This document shows positions 46,940-55,323 of a stretch of DNA of 64,000 bases, piece by piece. Position 1 is the first letter of the stretch, and each line of letters begins with the position of its first letter. Source of the stretch: a virus. The notes under the pieces were generated by a model, which had not been told where the DNA came from, searched no databases, and was given only the letters and a program-made list of their open reading frames with translations. Location of the stretch: positions 62,001 through 126,000 of IMG/VR virus record IMGVR_UViG_3300036845_000721; one strand, 5' to 3'. The translations under genes and the position numbers were made by a program.

Positions 46940-47443
46940 GTGACAGGATTCACCGGCACCGTCCACGGTCCGCGCGGCCAGCGGCTGACCGTCACGCGTG
47001 ACGTCACGGAGGTTTCCTACCTGACCGACCTGGACCGCAACTGGACGTACACCGACCGGAACGGGCACCGGCACTACTGCGACTACGAGGCCGCGGACCA
47101 CTACCCCACCCTGCTGGCCGTCTATGACGAGGACCACTGGTGCGCGGACTGCGGCGGCGATTACGCCCCGCTCGATCACTGGGAGTGCCGTCAGTGCGGT
47201 GAGCAGGTTACGCCCGGCATGACCGGTCCCGGCGTCCTCCGCGTGCCTGGCCTGGAGGAATGGACGCTGACCGAGACCCTGACCGGGGACGATGCCCGCC
47301 GCGCCATCGAGTCCGGCGACTGCGATTCCGTCACGGCCCGCGGCAGCCTGATCGAGGCGGTCCGCACCCGGTACCTGAGCCGTGAGGAGGGCCGGGAACT
47401 GCTCGCGGCCTGGTCCGGAATGGCAGCCGGCGACGGAAAGTGA
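46940..47443 (+). CDS. Hypothetical zinc-ribbon protein, 167 aa
   Basis: GTG start with GGGAGGCC upstream. Beta-rich N-terminus, then HYCDYEA, CADCGG and CRQCGEQ (about 70-95), a zinc ribbon. The C-terminal 70 residues are helical. It lies just before the portal leader but has no known structural counterpart. Confidence 0.6.
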   Translation: MTGFTGTVHGPRGQRLTVTRDVTEVSYLTDLDRNWTYTDRNGHRHYCDYEAADHYPTLLAVYDEDHWCADCGGDYAPLDHWECRQCGEQVTPGMTGPGVLRVPGLEEWTLTETLTGDDARRAIESGDCDSVTARGSLIEAVRTRYLSREEGRELLAAWSGMAAGDGK

Positions 47444-47497
47444 TCAGGCCAGGCTGGCTCAGCTGCTGAACTCGGCGTAACGTGCTGTTTAGCCATT

Positions 47498-47522
47498 AGC
47501 CCGCGGCCGGAACGGAGCCGGG
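47498..47522 (+). promoter_or_regulatory. Shared head-operon leader motif, copy 2
   Basis: AGCCCGCGGCCGGAACGGAG then CCGGG, 39 bp before the portal start. Upstream reads GGCGTAACGTGCTGTTTAGC, with similarity to GAGTTACGCTTAGGGGCAGC before copy 1. Confidence 0.5.
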
Positions 47523-47560
47523 TCTCCGTCGTTTCCAGCCGCAGGGAGTGTCCCAGGTCC

Positions 47561-49120
47561 GTGGGACTGATTGAGCGTATCCAGGCGAGCCGCACCGAGC
47601 AGCGCGTCATCGGCGGTGTCCCCTGGCGGCCGTGGGACAGCCCGTACTGGAAGTTCGACACAGGCGGGCCGGTGCATCCCAGCCGGGCGATGTTCGGCAC
47701 TGACCGGGCGCTCGGGCTGCCCGCGCTGTACTCCGGGGTCCGGCTGCTGGCCGAGTCGGCCGCGGCGCTGCCGCTCAAGCTCTACACCCGGGCGAACGAC
47801 AATCGCACCCACCGGTACAACGGCCCGTCGATTTTCGACAAGCCGTCCGCGGACGGGACGATCTTCGACTGGATCTTCACCGCCATGACGTCGCTGCTAC
47901 TGCAGGGCAACGCGTGGGGGTTCATCACCGGCAACGACGGCTACGGCTACCCGACCGGCATCGAGTGGATCCCGCCGGAGGACGTGATCTGCGTCAATGA
48001 CGAGATGCAGCCGTGGAACCCGATGCGGACCCGGATCTACGCTTACGGGCGGCTGATAGACCGCAATGACCTGTTCCATGTCAAGGCGTTCAGCCTGGCC
48101 GGGCGCACCGAGGGCATCTCGGTGCTGCGCGCGTTCGCGGCGACCATCATGGCCGGCCTGGAGGCCGAGCGGTACGGCACCGACTGGTACCTCGCGGGAG
48201 GTTTCCCGCCCGGCACGTTCCAGAACACCGAGATCGAGATCAACGAGGAGCAGGCCGGCGAGATCCGGTCGATCCTGCTCGGCTCGCTGCGGCAGCGCGC
48301 CCCGCTGGTGTACGGCCGCGACTGGGACTACAAGCCGGTCGTGGTGCCGCCGTCCGAGGCGCAGTTCATCGAGGCGCTGCGGATGAACGCGACGATGGTC
48401 GCGTCGGTGCTGGGGCTGCCGCCGGACCGGATCGGCGGCACCCGGGGCGACTCGCTGACGTACAACACGGTGGAGCAGTCCACGCTGCAGGTGATCGAGG
48501 CGCTGCGGCCGTGGCTGGTGCGGCTGGAGACGGCGTTCTTCGAGCTGCTGCCGTCCAACCGGTACGTCCGGTTCAACAGTGATGCGCTATTGAAAACCGA
48601 TCTCAAGACCAGGACCGAGATTTACCAGATCCAGCGGGACATCGGCATGCTCAGCATCGATGAGATCCGCGATATCGAGGACATGGAGCCGCTGCCCGGC
48701 GGCCAGGGGAACGAGAACATCCCGCTCGAAGTCATGGTCGCGATGGCCCGCTCGATCCGCGGTATCCCGAAGACGATGCTGCCGGCCACCGTGCTGGAGA
48801 TGGACCTGGCGGCCGACAAGCTGGAGGAGCTGGAAAAAGAGGGCCTGGCCCAGCCGGACATTCCCGGCCAGCCGGTGGTGCCCTCCTCGTCGCAGATGCT
48901 CGGGCAGGTCATCGGCTCTCAGCGGCACTACGGCGGCAGCCGCGAGGAGCGCGAGGACGCGGACCTTATCTGGAACTTCCTGCAGGCGCGGCGGGCGGCC
49001 CTGGCCGCGCAGGCACGGAAGCAGGCGGACGGGCCGGAGTTCGTCGGGGCGTGGATACCGTCCCGGCGTGATCTGGTCACGTCCGCGAACGGCAACGGTA
49101 ACGGGCTCGGTGGTCACTGA
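47561..49120 (+). CDS. Phage portal protein (HK97 family)
   Basis: 519 aa, GTG start with AGGGAG upstream. The fold-typical sequence includes ALGLPALYSGVRLLAESAAALPLKLY, a central IEWIPPEDV..., DLFHVKAFS, the crown/wing part GTFQNTEIEINEEQAGEI, and EALRMNATMVASVLGLPPDRIGG with YNTVEQST. It forms the dodecameric DNA gate at the capsid vertex. The C-terminal 100 residues are charged and helical. Confidence 0.9.
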   Translation: MGLIERIQASRTEQRVIGGVPWRPWDSPYWKFDTGGPVHPSRAMFGTDRALGLPALYSGVRLLAESAAALPLKLYTRANDNRTHRYNGPSIFDKPSADGTIFDWIFTAMTSLLLQGNAWGFITGNDGYGYPTGIEWIPPEDVICVNDEMQPWNPMRTRIYAYGRLIDRNDLFHVKAFSLAGRTEGISVLRAFAATIMAGLEAERYGTDWYLAGGFPPGTFQNTEIEINEEQAGEIRSILLGSLRQRAPLVYGRDWDYKPVVVPPSEAQFIEALRMNATMVASVLGLPPDRIGGTRGDSLTYNTVEQSTLQVIEALRPWLVRLETAFFELLPSNRYVRFNSDALLKTDLKTRTEIYQIQRDIGMLSIDEIRDIEDMEPLPGGQGNENIPLEVMVAMARSIRGIPKTMLPATVLEMDLAADKLEELEKEGLAQPDIPGQPVVPSSSQMLGQVIGSQRHYGGSREEREDADLIWNFLQARRAALAAQARKQADGPEFVGAWIPSRRDLVTSANGNGNGLGGH

Positions 49121-49135
49121 TGAGAGGTCTGTTAA

Positions 49136-50161
49136 ATGAGTGAGCCCCGGGCCGCGCTGACATCAGCGGCCATCAACGATCTCCCTGATAGCGCATTCGC
49201 TCACATAGAGCCAGGGGGCACGAAGGACTCGTCGGGCAAGACGACACCCAGGAGCAAGCGGCACTTTCCCGTGCATGACGAGGCACATACCAGGAATGCC
49301 CTGTCGCGGGCGCCGCAGAGCCCGTTCGGCAAGTCGGCGATGCCGAAGATCCTGGCCGCGGCCAAGAAATTCGGCATCAACGTGTCGGCCGACAACCGGG
49401 CCGCGTTCGGCTTCTCCGAGCCGGACGGCATCCCCGAGCGCCGGTTCACCCGGTTCCCGCCGGAAGTCCGCACCGAGAACGGCGAGGGGCCGCAGTACAT
49501 CTACGGCTACGCCGCCGCGTTCGGCAAGCTGAGCCGCAAGCTGGGCGGTTTCGTGGAGCAGGTCGACCCGATCGCGTTCAACGAGGCCAAGACCGCCGGC
49601 TGGCCGGACGTGGTGTGCCGGTACAACCACCGTGACGACCAGCTGCTCGGCACTACCTACGCGCGCACGCTGCGGCTGGCCACCGACCAGACCGGGCTGG
49701 TGTACGAGGTGGAGCCGCCGAAGTCCCGCGGCGACGTGCTGGAGTACGTGCAGCGCGGCGACGTGCGGCACAGCTCGTTCGCGTTCCGGGTCTATCCCGG
49801 CGGCGACGAGTGGGGCGTGTCGGAGTTCAACTACCCGATGCGGACCCTGCTGAGCGTGCAGCTGGTCGACGTCGCGCCCGTGCTCGATCCCGCCTACCCG
49901 GACGCCACCGCCGGCGCCCGCGCGCTCAACGGCGCGGTGCAGAGCCTCGCCGACTGGGTGCAGGCCGACGTGGAGGAAGTCCGGTCCCGGCTGACCGAGG
50001 GCCGCGGCATGGAGTTCTTCCGCCGGTTCCGCGACGTGGACGGCGGCAGGCCGAAGCCCGACCAGCGGCTCAAGCCGCCCAAGAAGCCGGTACTTACCGG
50101 TGCCCAGGCGCTGCTCACGCTGCAGGCCAACATGGAAGACCCGTACGCCGACGAGGAGTAG
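49136..50161 (+). CDS. Prohead protease with N-terminal extension
   Basis: 341 aa. Residues about 105-230 form an HK97-type prohead protease with catalytic His165 (NHRDDQLLG) and Ser213 or Ser214 (DVRHSSFAF). Residues 10-85 (SAFAHIEP, HFPVHDEAHTRNALSR, AMPKILAAAKKFGI) match a short phage domain annotated DUF6582, fused here in front of the protease. It cleaves the capsid protein's N-terminal delta domain. A disordered acidic tail follows. Confidence 0.85.
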   Translation: MSEPRAALTSAAINDLPDSAFAHIEPGGTKDSSGKTTPRSKRHFPVHDEAHTRNALSRAPQSPFGKSAMPKILAAAKKFGINVSADNRAAFGFSEPDGIPERRFTRFPPEVRTENGEGPQYIYGYAAAFGKLSRKLGGFVEQVDPIAFNEAKTAGWPDVVCRYNHRDDQLLGTTYARTLRLATDQTGLVYEVEPPKSRGDVLEYVQRGDVRHSSFAFRVYPGGDEWGVSEFNYPMRTLLSVQLVDVAPVLDPAYPDATAGARALNGAVQSLADWVQADVEEVRSRLTEGRGMEFFRRFRDVDGGRPKPDQRLKPPKKPVLTGAQALLTLQANMEDPYADEE

Positions 50162-50265
50162 TACCCCCGGAAACACAAGAAACGCAAGCGCGCTGCAGGC
50201 CGTAGCTGCAAACGGACGGAGCCAGTGCAGGTGCAGATGGCTGCAAATCGAAAGGAATCACGGAC

Positions 50266-51519
50266 ATGCCATCTGAAGTTGCCAAGAGGCTCCGCGACCG
50301 CCGCCTGAACGTGTGGGAGGAAGCGAAGGGCATCGCCGAGAAGGCTGCCGAGGAGAACCGCGCCCTGACCGAGGAGGAGCAGGGCCGCTGGGACGCCTAC
50401 CAGGAGGAGATGGGCAAGCTGGACACGCGCATCCGCGCGGTCCTGGACACCGAGAAGCGCGCCAAGGAAGCCGACGACGCGTTCGACGCCCTCTCCGGCC
50501 GCAAGCCCGATCAGGGGCAGGCCGCCCGCACCGCCGGCGGCGGCCGGATGCTGGAGGATATCCGCAAGTGGGCGCGCGGTGAGGAGGGTTCCGGGCGGGT
50601 CATGGAAGTCCGTCGCGCCCCGGAGCTCGGCCCGATCAACTACCGGGTGCTGATGACCGGCGCCGGAAACGCATCTTCTATCGTGCCGATCGACTTCTAC
50701 GACATGCTTATCGCACACCTGATCGAGGTGTCCGGGGTCATGCAGTGCGGTCCCACCGTGCTCAACACCGGAGGCGGCGAGACGCTGCAGGTCCCCAAGA
50801 CCACCAGCCACTCCTCGGCCGCGTCGGCCGCCCAGGCCGGCTCGCTGCCGACCTCCGACCCGGGCTTCTCCACCCAGCCGCTGAGCGCTTTCAAGTACGG
50901 AGTGCTACTCCAGGTAGCGCGGGAGCTGATCGATGACACCGCCGTCGACCTGCTCGGCTACCTGGCCATGCAGGCCGGCCGGGCGCTCGGCAACGCGTTC
51001 GGCAACGACCTGGTCAACGGGACCGGGACCGGGCAGCCGTCCGGCCTGATCACCACCGCGACCGCGGGCGTGACCGGCTCGGTGACCGGCGTGTCCGGCG
51101 CCCCGTCCTATGCCAACCTGGTCGACCTGGAGTACAGCGTCATCGCGCCCTACCGCCAGTCGCGCAGCTGCTACTGGCTGGCCGCCGACAAGACCATCGG
51201 AGGCTTCCGCAAGATCACCGACACCGTGGGCCGCCCGATCTGGGAGCCGTCCGCGGTGCTGGGCAGCCCCGACCTGCTGCTCGGCAAGCCGCTGGTGGCT
51301 GACCCGTTCATGCCCGCCATGGCGACCAGCGCCAAGTCCATCCTGTTCGGCGACTTCAGCCAGTTCTTCGTGAGACTGGTGGGAGGCGTGCGGTTCGAGA
51401 GGTCGGACGACTTCGCTTTCGGTAGCGATTTGGTCACGTTCCGTGCCATCCTGCGCGGCGACGGCACGCTAGTCGACAGAACCGGCGCCATCCGGTACTA
51501 CGCCGGCGCCGGAACCTGA
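50266..51519 (+). CDS. Major capsid protein (HK97 fold)
   Basis: 417 aa. Residues 1-80 are a charged coiled coil (WEEAKGIAEKAAEENRALTEEE) typical of the delta/scaffold domain removed by the protease. The rest contains HK97 landmarks: VLMTGAGNASSIVPIDFYDM, LQVPKTTSHSSA, FKYGVLLQVARELIDDTAVD and the C-terminal FVRLVGGVRFERSDDFAFG. A SAS-like signal is absent; AAAGGAATCACGGAC precedes the ATG. Confidence 0.9.
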   Translation: MPSEVAKRLRDRRLNVWEEAKGIAEKAAEENRALTEEEQGRWDAYQEEMGKLDTRIRAVLDTEKRAKEADDAFDALSGRKPDQGQAARTAGGGRMLEDIRKWARGEEGSGRVMEVRRAPELGPINYRVLMTGAGNASSIVPIDFYDMLIAHLIEVSGVMQCGPTVLNTGGGETLQVPKTTSHSSAASAAQAGSLPTSDPGFSTQPLSAFKYGVLLQVARELIDDTAVDLLGYLAMQAGRALGNAFGNDLVNGTGTGQPSGLITTATAGVTGSVTGVSGAPSYANLVDLEYSVIAPYRQSRSCYWLAADKTIGGFRKITDTVGRPIWEPSAVLGSPDLLLGKPLVADPFMPAMATSAKSILFGDFSQFFVRLVGGVRFERSDDFAFGSDLVTFRAILRGDGTLVDRTGAIRYYAGAGT

Positions 51520-51585
51520 CGGCAGTGGCCCCTCCCGCCGGGCGAGTGGCCGCGCGGCGGGAGGGGAACCAGGAGGGAGGCTAGC

Positions 51586-52197
51586 ATGCCTGATCGGACA
51601 GTCCGGGTCAGGATGACCGCCAGCCTGTCTGGCAGCAGCCCGGACCGGGACTGGCGCGCTTTCCCGGCCGGCTCCGAACTGGATGTAGAGGACTGGGAAG
51701 CCGATGAGCTGGTGCGCGGCGCCCAGGTAGCGGTTGAGATTCCTGGCCGGCAAGCCGTCGCCGCCAGGGAAAAGGGCACGGGCGATGCTCTGGCTGAGCC
51801 CGAGCCCGTGGCGGAGGTCCCGGCTGAGACCGAGCCCGAGGCCGGGGCCTCCGTAACTGCCGGGACCCCGGAGGCCGAGATCTCGCCGGTCACCGAGGTG
51901 TCGCCGCTCGCGGAGACGGCCGGGACCGCCGCCGGGCAGCAGCTGCCGGGCACCCCGCCGCCCCCGGAGCCGGCGCAGGAGCCGCCCCCGGAGCCGGTTC
52001 AGGAACCGCCCCCGGAACTGGCTCAGGAACCGCCCCCGGCTCCGGCCGAAGCTGCACCGCTGCCTTCGAGGCCGCCGAGCCCGCACGCCAGCAAGCAGCA
52101 CTGGATCGACTACGCGGTCACGCGCGGCGAGGACCCGGTCACCGCCGCGGCCATGGCCAAAGCGGACCTGATGAGCAAGTACGGAGGCCGGCTGTAA
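51586..52197 (+). CDS. Head-associated hypothetical protein, 203 aa
   Basis: Residues 1-65 are a small beta domain (RTVRVRMTASLSGSS...AGSELDVEDWEADEL) seen in actinophage proteins next to capsid genes. The middle is a Pro/Glu-rich linker with EPPPEPVQEPPPELAQ repeats. The C-terminus (SKQHWIDYAVTRGEDPVTAA) is a short helical module. A role in head completion or decoration is inferred from position. Confidence 0.6.
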   Translation: MPDRTVRVRMTASLSGSSPDRDWRAFPAGSELDVEDWEADELVRGAQVAVEIPGRQAVAAREKGTGDALAEPEPVAEVPAETEPEAGASVTAGTPEAEISPVTEVSPLAETAGTAAGQQLPGTPPPPEPAQEPPPEPVQEPPPELAQEPPPAPAEAAPLPSRPPSPHASKQHWIDYAVTRGEDPVTAAAMAKADLMSKYGGRL

Positions 52198-52230
52198 CCG
52201 CATCCGGCCTAGACTGAGGACAACTCAACC

Positions 52231-52253
52231 GCCCGCGGCCAGCAGGAGCCGGG
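52231..52253 (+). promoter_or_regulatory. Shared head-operon leader motif, copy 3
   Basis: GCCCGCGGCCAGCAGGAGCC then GGG, 25 bp before the gene at 52278. It differs from copies 1 and 2 mainly in the middle. Confidence 0.45.
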
Positions 52254-52277
52254 CTTCGCAGGACAGGAGCCCAGCAA

Positions 52278-52835
52278 ATGGCTGACAACAGCAACTCGGT
52301 CGCCGGCTACACCCGGGACCAGGCCTCCCGCGGGGCGCCCGACCGGTCCGGCACCTCCGGCGGCGGCGACGTCACGAGCCTGCCCGGCCAGCTGCCGGGC
52401 GAGACCGATCACGGCATCTTCGGCGGCCCGCTGCCCACGTCGACCGGCGCGCCCGGCTCGGCCGGCGGAGCCGCGCCAGCGGACCCGACCAACGAGGCCG
52501 GGCAGGAGACCGACAGCTTCACCGGCCTGTCTACCGACGACATCACCGACACCGGGGCGCCGGGCACGACCGGGGCGCAGCACTCGGAGGGCACCGGATC
52601 GGACTCGGTCAGCTTCACCCGGCCCGGCAGCTTCCAGTCCGGTACCTACGCCTCCGACACCGTCCGCGACAACATCGACGGTCCCGGCAACTGGACCGAG
52701 GCCAACGACTCCGGGTACGGGACCGGCGGCCCGCAGCTGCCCGGCATCAAGGGCAACGAGCCCGAAGCCGGGTCGTCCCGGTACCAGCCGGGCGGCGGCC
52801 GGGTGCTGCGCGGCGGCCGGGACGTCCGCGGATAG
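52278..52835 (+). CDS. Hypothetical paralogue A, 185 aa
   Basis: ACAGGAGCCCAGCAA precedes the ATG. Gly/Pro/Ser-rich. It shares blocks with the next gene: DVTSLPGQLPGE, DHGIFGGPLP, SFTRPGS, GNWTEANDSGYGTGGPQLPG. The low complexity suggests a flexible structural or tail-chaperone-like protein. No family is recognised. Confidence 0.55.
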   Translation: MADNSNSVAGYTRDQASRGAPDRSGTSGGGDVTSLPGQLPGETDHGIFGGPLPTSTGAPGSAGGAAPADPTNEAGQETDSFTGLSTDDITDTGAPGTTGAQHSEGTGSDSVSFTRPGSFQSGTYASDTVRDNIDGPGNWTEANDSGYGTGGPQLPGIKGNEPEAGSSRYQPGGGRVLRGGRDVRG

Positions 52836-52838
52836 CCG

Positions 52839-53408
52839 GTGGCGAGCCAGGTCCCCGGCTACGGCCCCGCCCGCCGCGCCGGGGAGGACGAGACCGGCGC
52901 GTCTTCCGGCGTGCGCGAGCGCGATGACGTCACCAGCCTGCCCGGCCAGCTGCCCGGCGAGAACGACCACGGCATCTTCGGCGGCCCGCTGCCGGCCGGG
53001 ACCGGCGCGCCGGGTTCCGAGCCGTCCCGCCGGACCGCCTCGCCGGCCGATGCGACCAACCTGCCCGGCCAGCTCGGCGAGGTGTTCACCGGGGTGCCGG
53101 TGTCGGATGCCGCCGGCTACTCCCCGTCGCTGAAGATCGGGACGCAGGGCGCGGTCCCCAGCACCGGCACCGGCCCGGACCCGGTCAGCTTCACCCGGCC
53201 CGGGTCCTACCTGTCCGGCACGTACGCGGCGGAGACCGTCCGCGGCGACATCGAGGGACCGGGCAACTGGACCGAGGCGAACGATTCCGGCTACGCGACG
53301 GGCGGCCCGCAGCTGCCCGGCATCCGGGGAAACGAGCCGGTGGCCGGCGGGGACCGCTACCAGCCGGGCGCCCCCGGCCGGATCCGGCACGGCACCGGCC
53401 GTAACTGA
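52839..53408 (+). CDS. Hypothetical paralogue B, 189 aa
   Basis: GTG start 3 nt after paralogue A, to which it aligns in the same block order (DDVTSLPGQLPGENDHGIFG, PVSFTRPGSYLSGTY, TEANDSGYATGGPQLPG). Tandem duplication is clear. The role is unknown, probably structural. Confidence 0.55.
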   Translation: MASQVPGYGPARRAGEDETGASSGVRERDDVTSLPGQLPGENDHGIFGGPLPAGTGAPGSEPSRRTASPADATNLPGQLGEVFTGVPVSDAAGYSPSLKIGTQGAVPSTGTGPDPVSFTRPGSYLSGTYAAETVRGDIEGPGNWTEANDSGYATGGPQLPGIRGNEPVAGGDRYQPGAPGRIRHGTGRN

Positions 53409-53422
53409 ACAGGAGGAACCTG

Positions 53423-53857
53423 ATGCCTGACTGGGACAACCACGGTACTGTCCGGGACCTGTCCGAGCTCGCCGCCGACTCGATGTGGCTCACCAGCCAG
53501 TCGGCGGGCAACATGACGTCGTCCAGCAAGCAGGCAATGACCGCGCCCGGTTCGACGCCGGTCGACCCGCTGCCGGACCGGGTGCACCAGTCCGATCCGC
53601 AGGTCGTGCCGTCCGGCCCGCAGATCGAGGTCGGCACCAGCGGCAAGCCGCAGGCCCGGACCGACTCCGGCCCGGCGCCGCGGGCGGCCTGGGTCCCGAC
53701 GGTGCCGGCCGAGCCGGACCGCCCGGAGCCGCGCCCGGACCCGCTGGCGGTAGCCGACCGCGAGCCTGACGAGCCCCACCCGGGTACCCAGATGCCTTTC
53801 AGCCACGGAACGTCCCGTGCCGCGGCCGGCCCCGCCGGGGTCACCGCGGCCGGATAG
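53423..53857 (+). CDS. Hypothetical Pro-rich protein, 144 aa
   Basis: CAGGAGGAACCTG precedes the ATG. A helical N-terminus (VRDLSELAADSMWLTSQSA) and a long Pro/Asp/Gly disordered tail. No family is recognised. Confidence 0.55.
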   Translation: MPDWDNHGTVRDLSELAADSMWLTSQSAGNMTSSSKQAMTAPGSTPVDPLPDRVHQSDPQVVPSGPQIEVGTSGKPQARTDSGPAPRAAWVPTVPAEPDRPEPRPDPLAVADREPDEPHPGTQMPFSHGTSRAAAGPAGVTAAG

Positions 53858-53870
53858 TGAGGAGACAGCA

Positions 53871-54047
53871 ATGCCCGATGCACCCAGCCCGATCACCAGC
53901 CCGCCCGAAGTACCCGGCCAGCCGTGGGACGCCACGTCCGAGACCCCGGTCGCCGGGTGGAAGTCCGTCGATGACGTGGCCGGCACTGACGGCGACCACT
54001 TCGACGGCCTGCCCGACGCCGGCGAGGGCGGCTGGAAGCAGACCTGA
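53871..54047 (+). CDS. Small hypothetical protein, 58 aa
   Basis: GTGAGGAGACAGCA precedes the ATG (SAS-like). Pro/Asp/Gly-rich (PSPITSPPEVPGQPWDATSE). One of several tiny genes after the capsid block. Confidence 0.5.
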   Translation: MPDAPSPITSPPEVPGQPWDATSETPVAGWKSVDDVAGTDGDHFDGLPDAGEGGWKQT

Positions 54048-54049
54048 CT

Positions 54050-54247
54050 ATGAGCCAGCCCTGGCCGGACGGCACAGAGCCCGGTAACCCGGGCGGCCTG
54101 GATATGGGCACCGTCAAGGAACCCGGTACCGAGTGCGCCCGGGAATGGCCTGATGGCCCGCCCGGCGCGGATTTCTACGACCCGCCGCCCGCGGGTGACG
54201 GCTCGGTCCGGGAGCCCGGCCGCCGCGAGCGCGGCGGAGGGAGGTAA
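54050..54247 (+). CDS. Small hypothetical protein, 65 aa
   Basis: Starts 2 nt after the previous stop. Pro/Gly/Asp-rich with two WPDG units (QPWPDGTEPGNPG, REWPDGPPG), a unit also present in the PKD gene (VWPDGTLPG). Confidence 0.45.
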   Translation: MSQPWPDGTEPGNPGGLDMGTVKEPGTECAREWPDGPPGADFYDPPPAGDGSVREPGRRERGGGR

Positions 54248-54252
54248 CGCCG

Positions 54253-54399
54253 ATGAGCGACATCGCCAAGCCGCACCCGCCGGGTAAGGAACTCGCGGTG
54301 CCCGGTACCGGCGGCACGTCCAAGCCGGCCGGGAAAGAGCTGGCCACCAACGCGAACGGCAACCTGGCGCACGATTACGGCAAGGACCTGGCCCAGTAG
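54253..54399 (+). CDS. Small hypothetical protein, 48 aa
   Basis: GGGAGGTAACGCCG precedes the ATG. Contains GKELAVPG, GKELATNANGNLAHD, repeated units related to the 54399 and 54844 genes. Confidence 0.45.
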   Translation: MSDIAKPHPPGKELAVPGTGGTSKPAGKELATNANGNLAHDYGKDLAQ

Positions 54400-54821
54400 T
54401 GACGCTGCCGCAGCCTTACCCGCCCGGCCAGGAGATCGCCACCGTCGCCAACGGGGACCAGGCGCATGCCGGCAACGTGGTTCCCATCAGGGTCAAGCTG
54501 CCCGGCGAGGAGCTGTCCCGGGTCTGGCCGGACGGGACGCTGCCGGGGATGCCGGGCCAGCCGCCGACCGCATCGTTCACCTACACGCCGCCCAGTCCCG
54601 GCACGAACACGAACGTAACGTTCGACGGGACGGGCTCTACGGCCGCCCTCCCGTCGCAGCCGATCACCCGGTACGACTGGCTGTTCAACAACACGACCGG
54701 GGCCAGCGGGGTTACGGCGGCCTGGCGGACGCCGAACAAGAGCGGCAGCTACCCGGTCACGCTGACCGTCACCGCCAGCGATGACCAGCAGGGCAGCCAG
54801 ACGCAGGTGATCACCTTCTAG
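54399..54821 (+). CDS. PKD-domain virion-type protein
   Basis: 140 aa, GTG overlapping the previous TAG. Residues about 58-140 (TASFTYTPPSPGTNTNVTFD, ITRYDWLFNN, GSYPVTLTVTASD) match the PKD Ig-like fold that decorates phage heads or tails or binds carbohydrates. The N-terminus has the VANGDQAHAG unit shared with neighbours. Position after the capsid block suggests a head decoration role. Confidence 0.65.
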   Translation: MTLPQPYPPGQEIATVANGDQAHAGNVVPIRVKLPGEELSRVWPDGTLPGMPGQPPTASFTYTPPSPGTNTNVTFDGTGSTAALPSQPITRYDWLFNNTTGASGVTAAWRTPNKSGSYPVTLTVTASDDQQGSQTQVITF

Positions 54822-54843
54822 CGCGCGGAAGGGGTGCAGGGAA

Positions 54844-55098
54844 ATGAGCGGGGACCTGGCCAGCAACGCGAACGGCGACCTGGCCCACGAGGGTGCCGCG
54901 CCGCCCGGCAACGCCGACATGAGCCACGCCGGGAACGGCGACCTGGCCTACGACGGCGCCGCGGAGCCGGCCCCCGCGCCGCCGCCGGAGGAGCCGCCGC
55001 CGGACCCGGAAGTGCCGCCGGAGGAGCCGCCGCCGGATCCGGAAGTGCCGCCGGAGGAGCCGCCGCAGGTGTGGCCGGGTCCGGGCGAACCCGGATGA
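54844..55098 (+). CDS. Hypothetical repeat protein, 84 aa
   Basis: Three NANGDLAHE-like units, then a Pro/Glu repeat (EEPPPDPEVPPEEPPPDPEV). Probably disordered. GGGGTGCAGGGAA precedes the ATG. Confidence 0.5.
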   Translation: MSGDLASNANGDLAHEGAAPPGNADMSHAGNGDLAYDGAAEPAPAPPPEEPPPDPEVPPEEPPPDPEVPPEEPPQVWPGPGEPG

Positions 55099-55118
55099 GA
55101 GAGAGAGAGAGAGAGAGA
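55097..55118. repeat. (GA)11 microsatellite in a leader
   Basis: Eleven uninterrupted GA units, followed by GGGAGA, between the stop at 55096-55098 and the ATG at 55132. The tract is purine-rich and may serve as the ribosome-binding region. Dinucleotide repeats of this length are prone to slippage. Confidence 0.8.
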
Positions 55119-55131
55119 GGGAGATCATCAT

Positions 55132-55314
55132 ATGAGCACAGTCCTGGCATCAGGATTCGCCGTGCACGGCGCGCATGGCGTGCTGGTGCTGATCGCGCTG
55201 TTCGCCTTCGCGGTTGCCGCGGTGATCGCCTGGCTGGTCGATCCCCGGCAGGTCTGGGCGATCTTCGTCGCGGGCGGGCTGGCGATCTACATGCTCTCGC
55301 TGCTGTGGACGTAG
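55132..55314 (+). CDS. Small membrane protein, 60 aa
   Basis: The ATG follows the GA tract and GGGAGATCATCAT. Two hydrophobic segments (about 14-34 and 41-58) with a short loop, the topology of a class II-like holin. Holin function is only a possibility; no endolysin is recognised nearby. Confidence 0.55.
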   Translation: MSTVLASGFAVHGAHGVLVLIALFAFAVAAVIAWLVDPRQVWAIFVAGGLAIYMLSLLWT

Positions 55315-55323
55315 CGTGACAGC

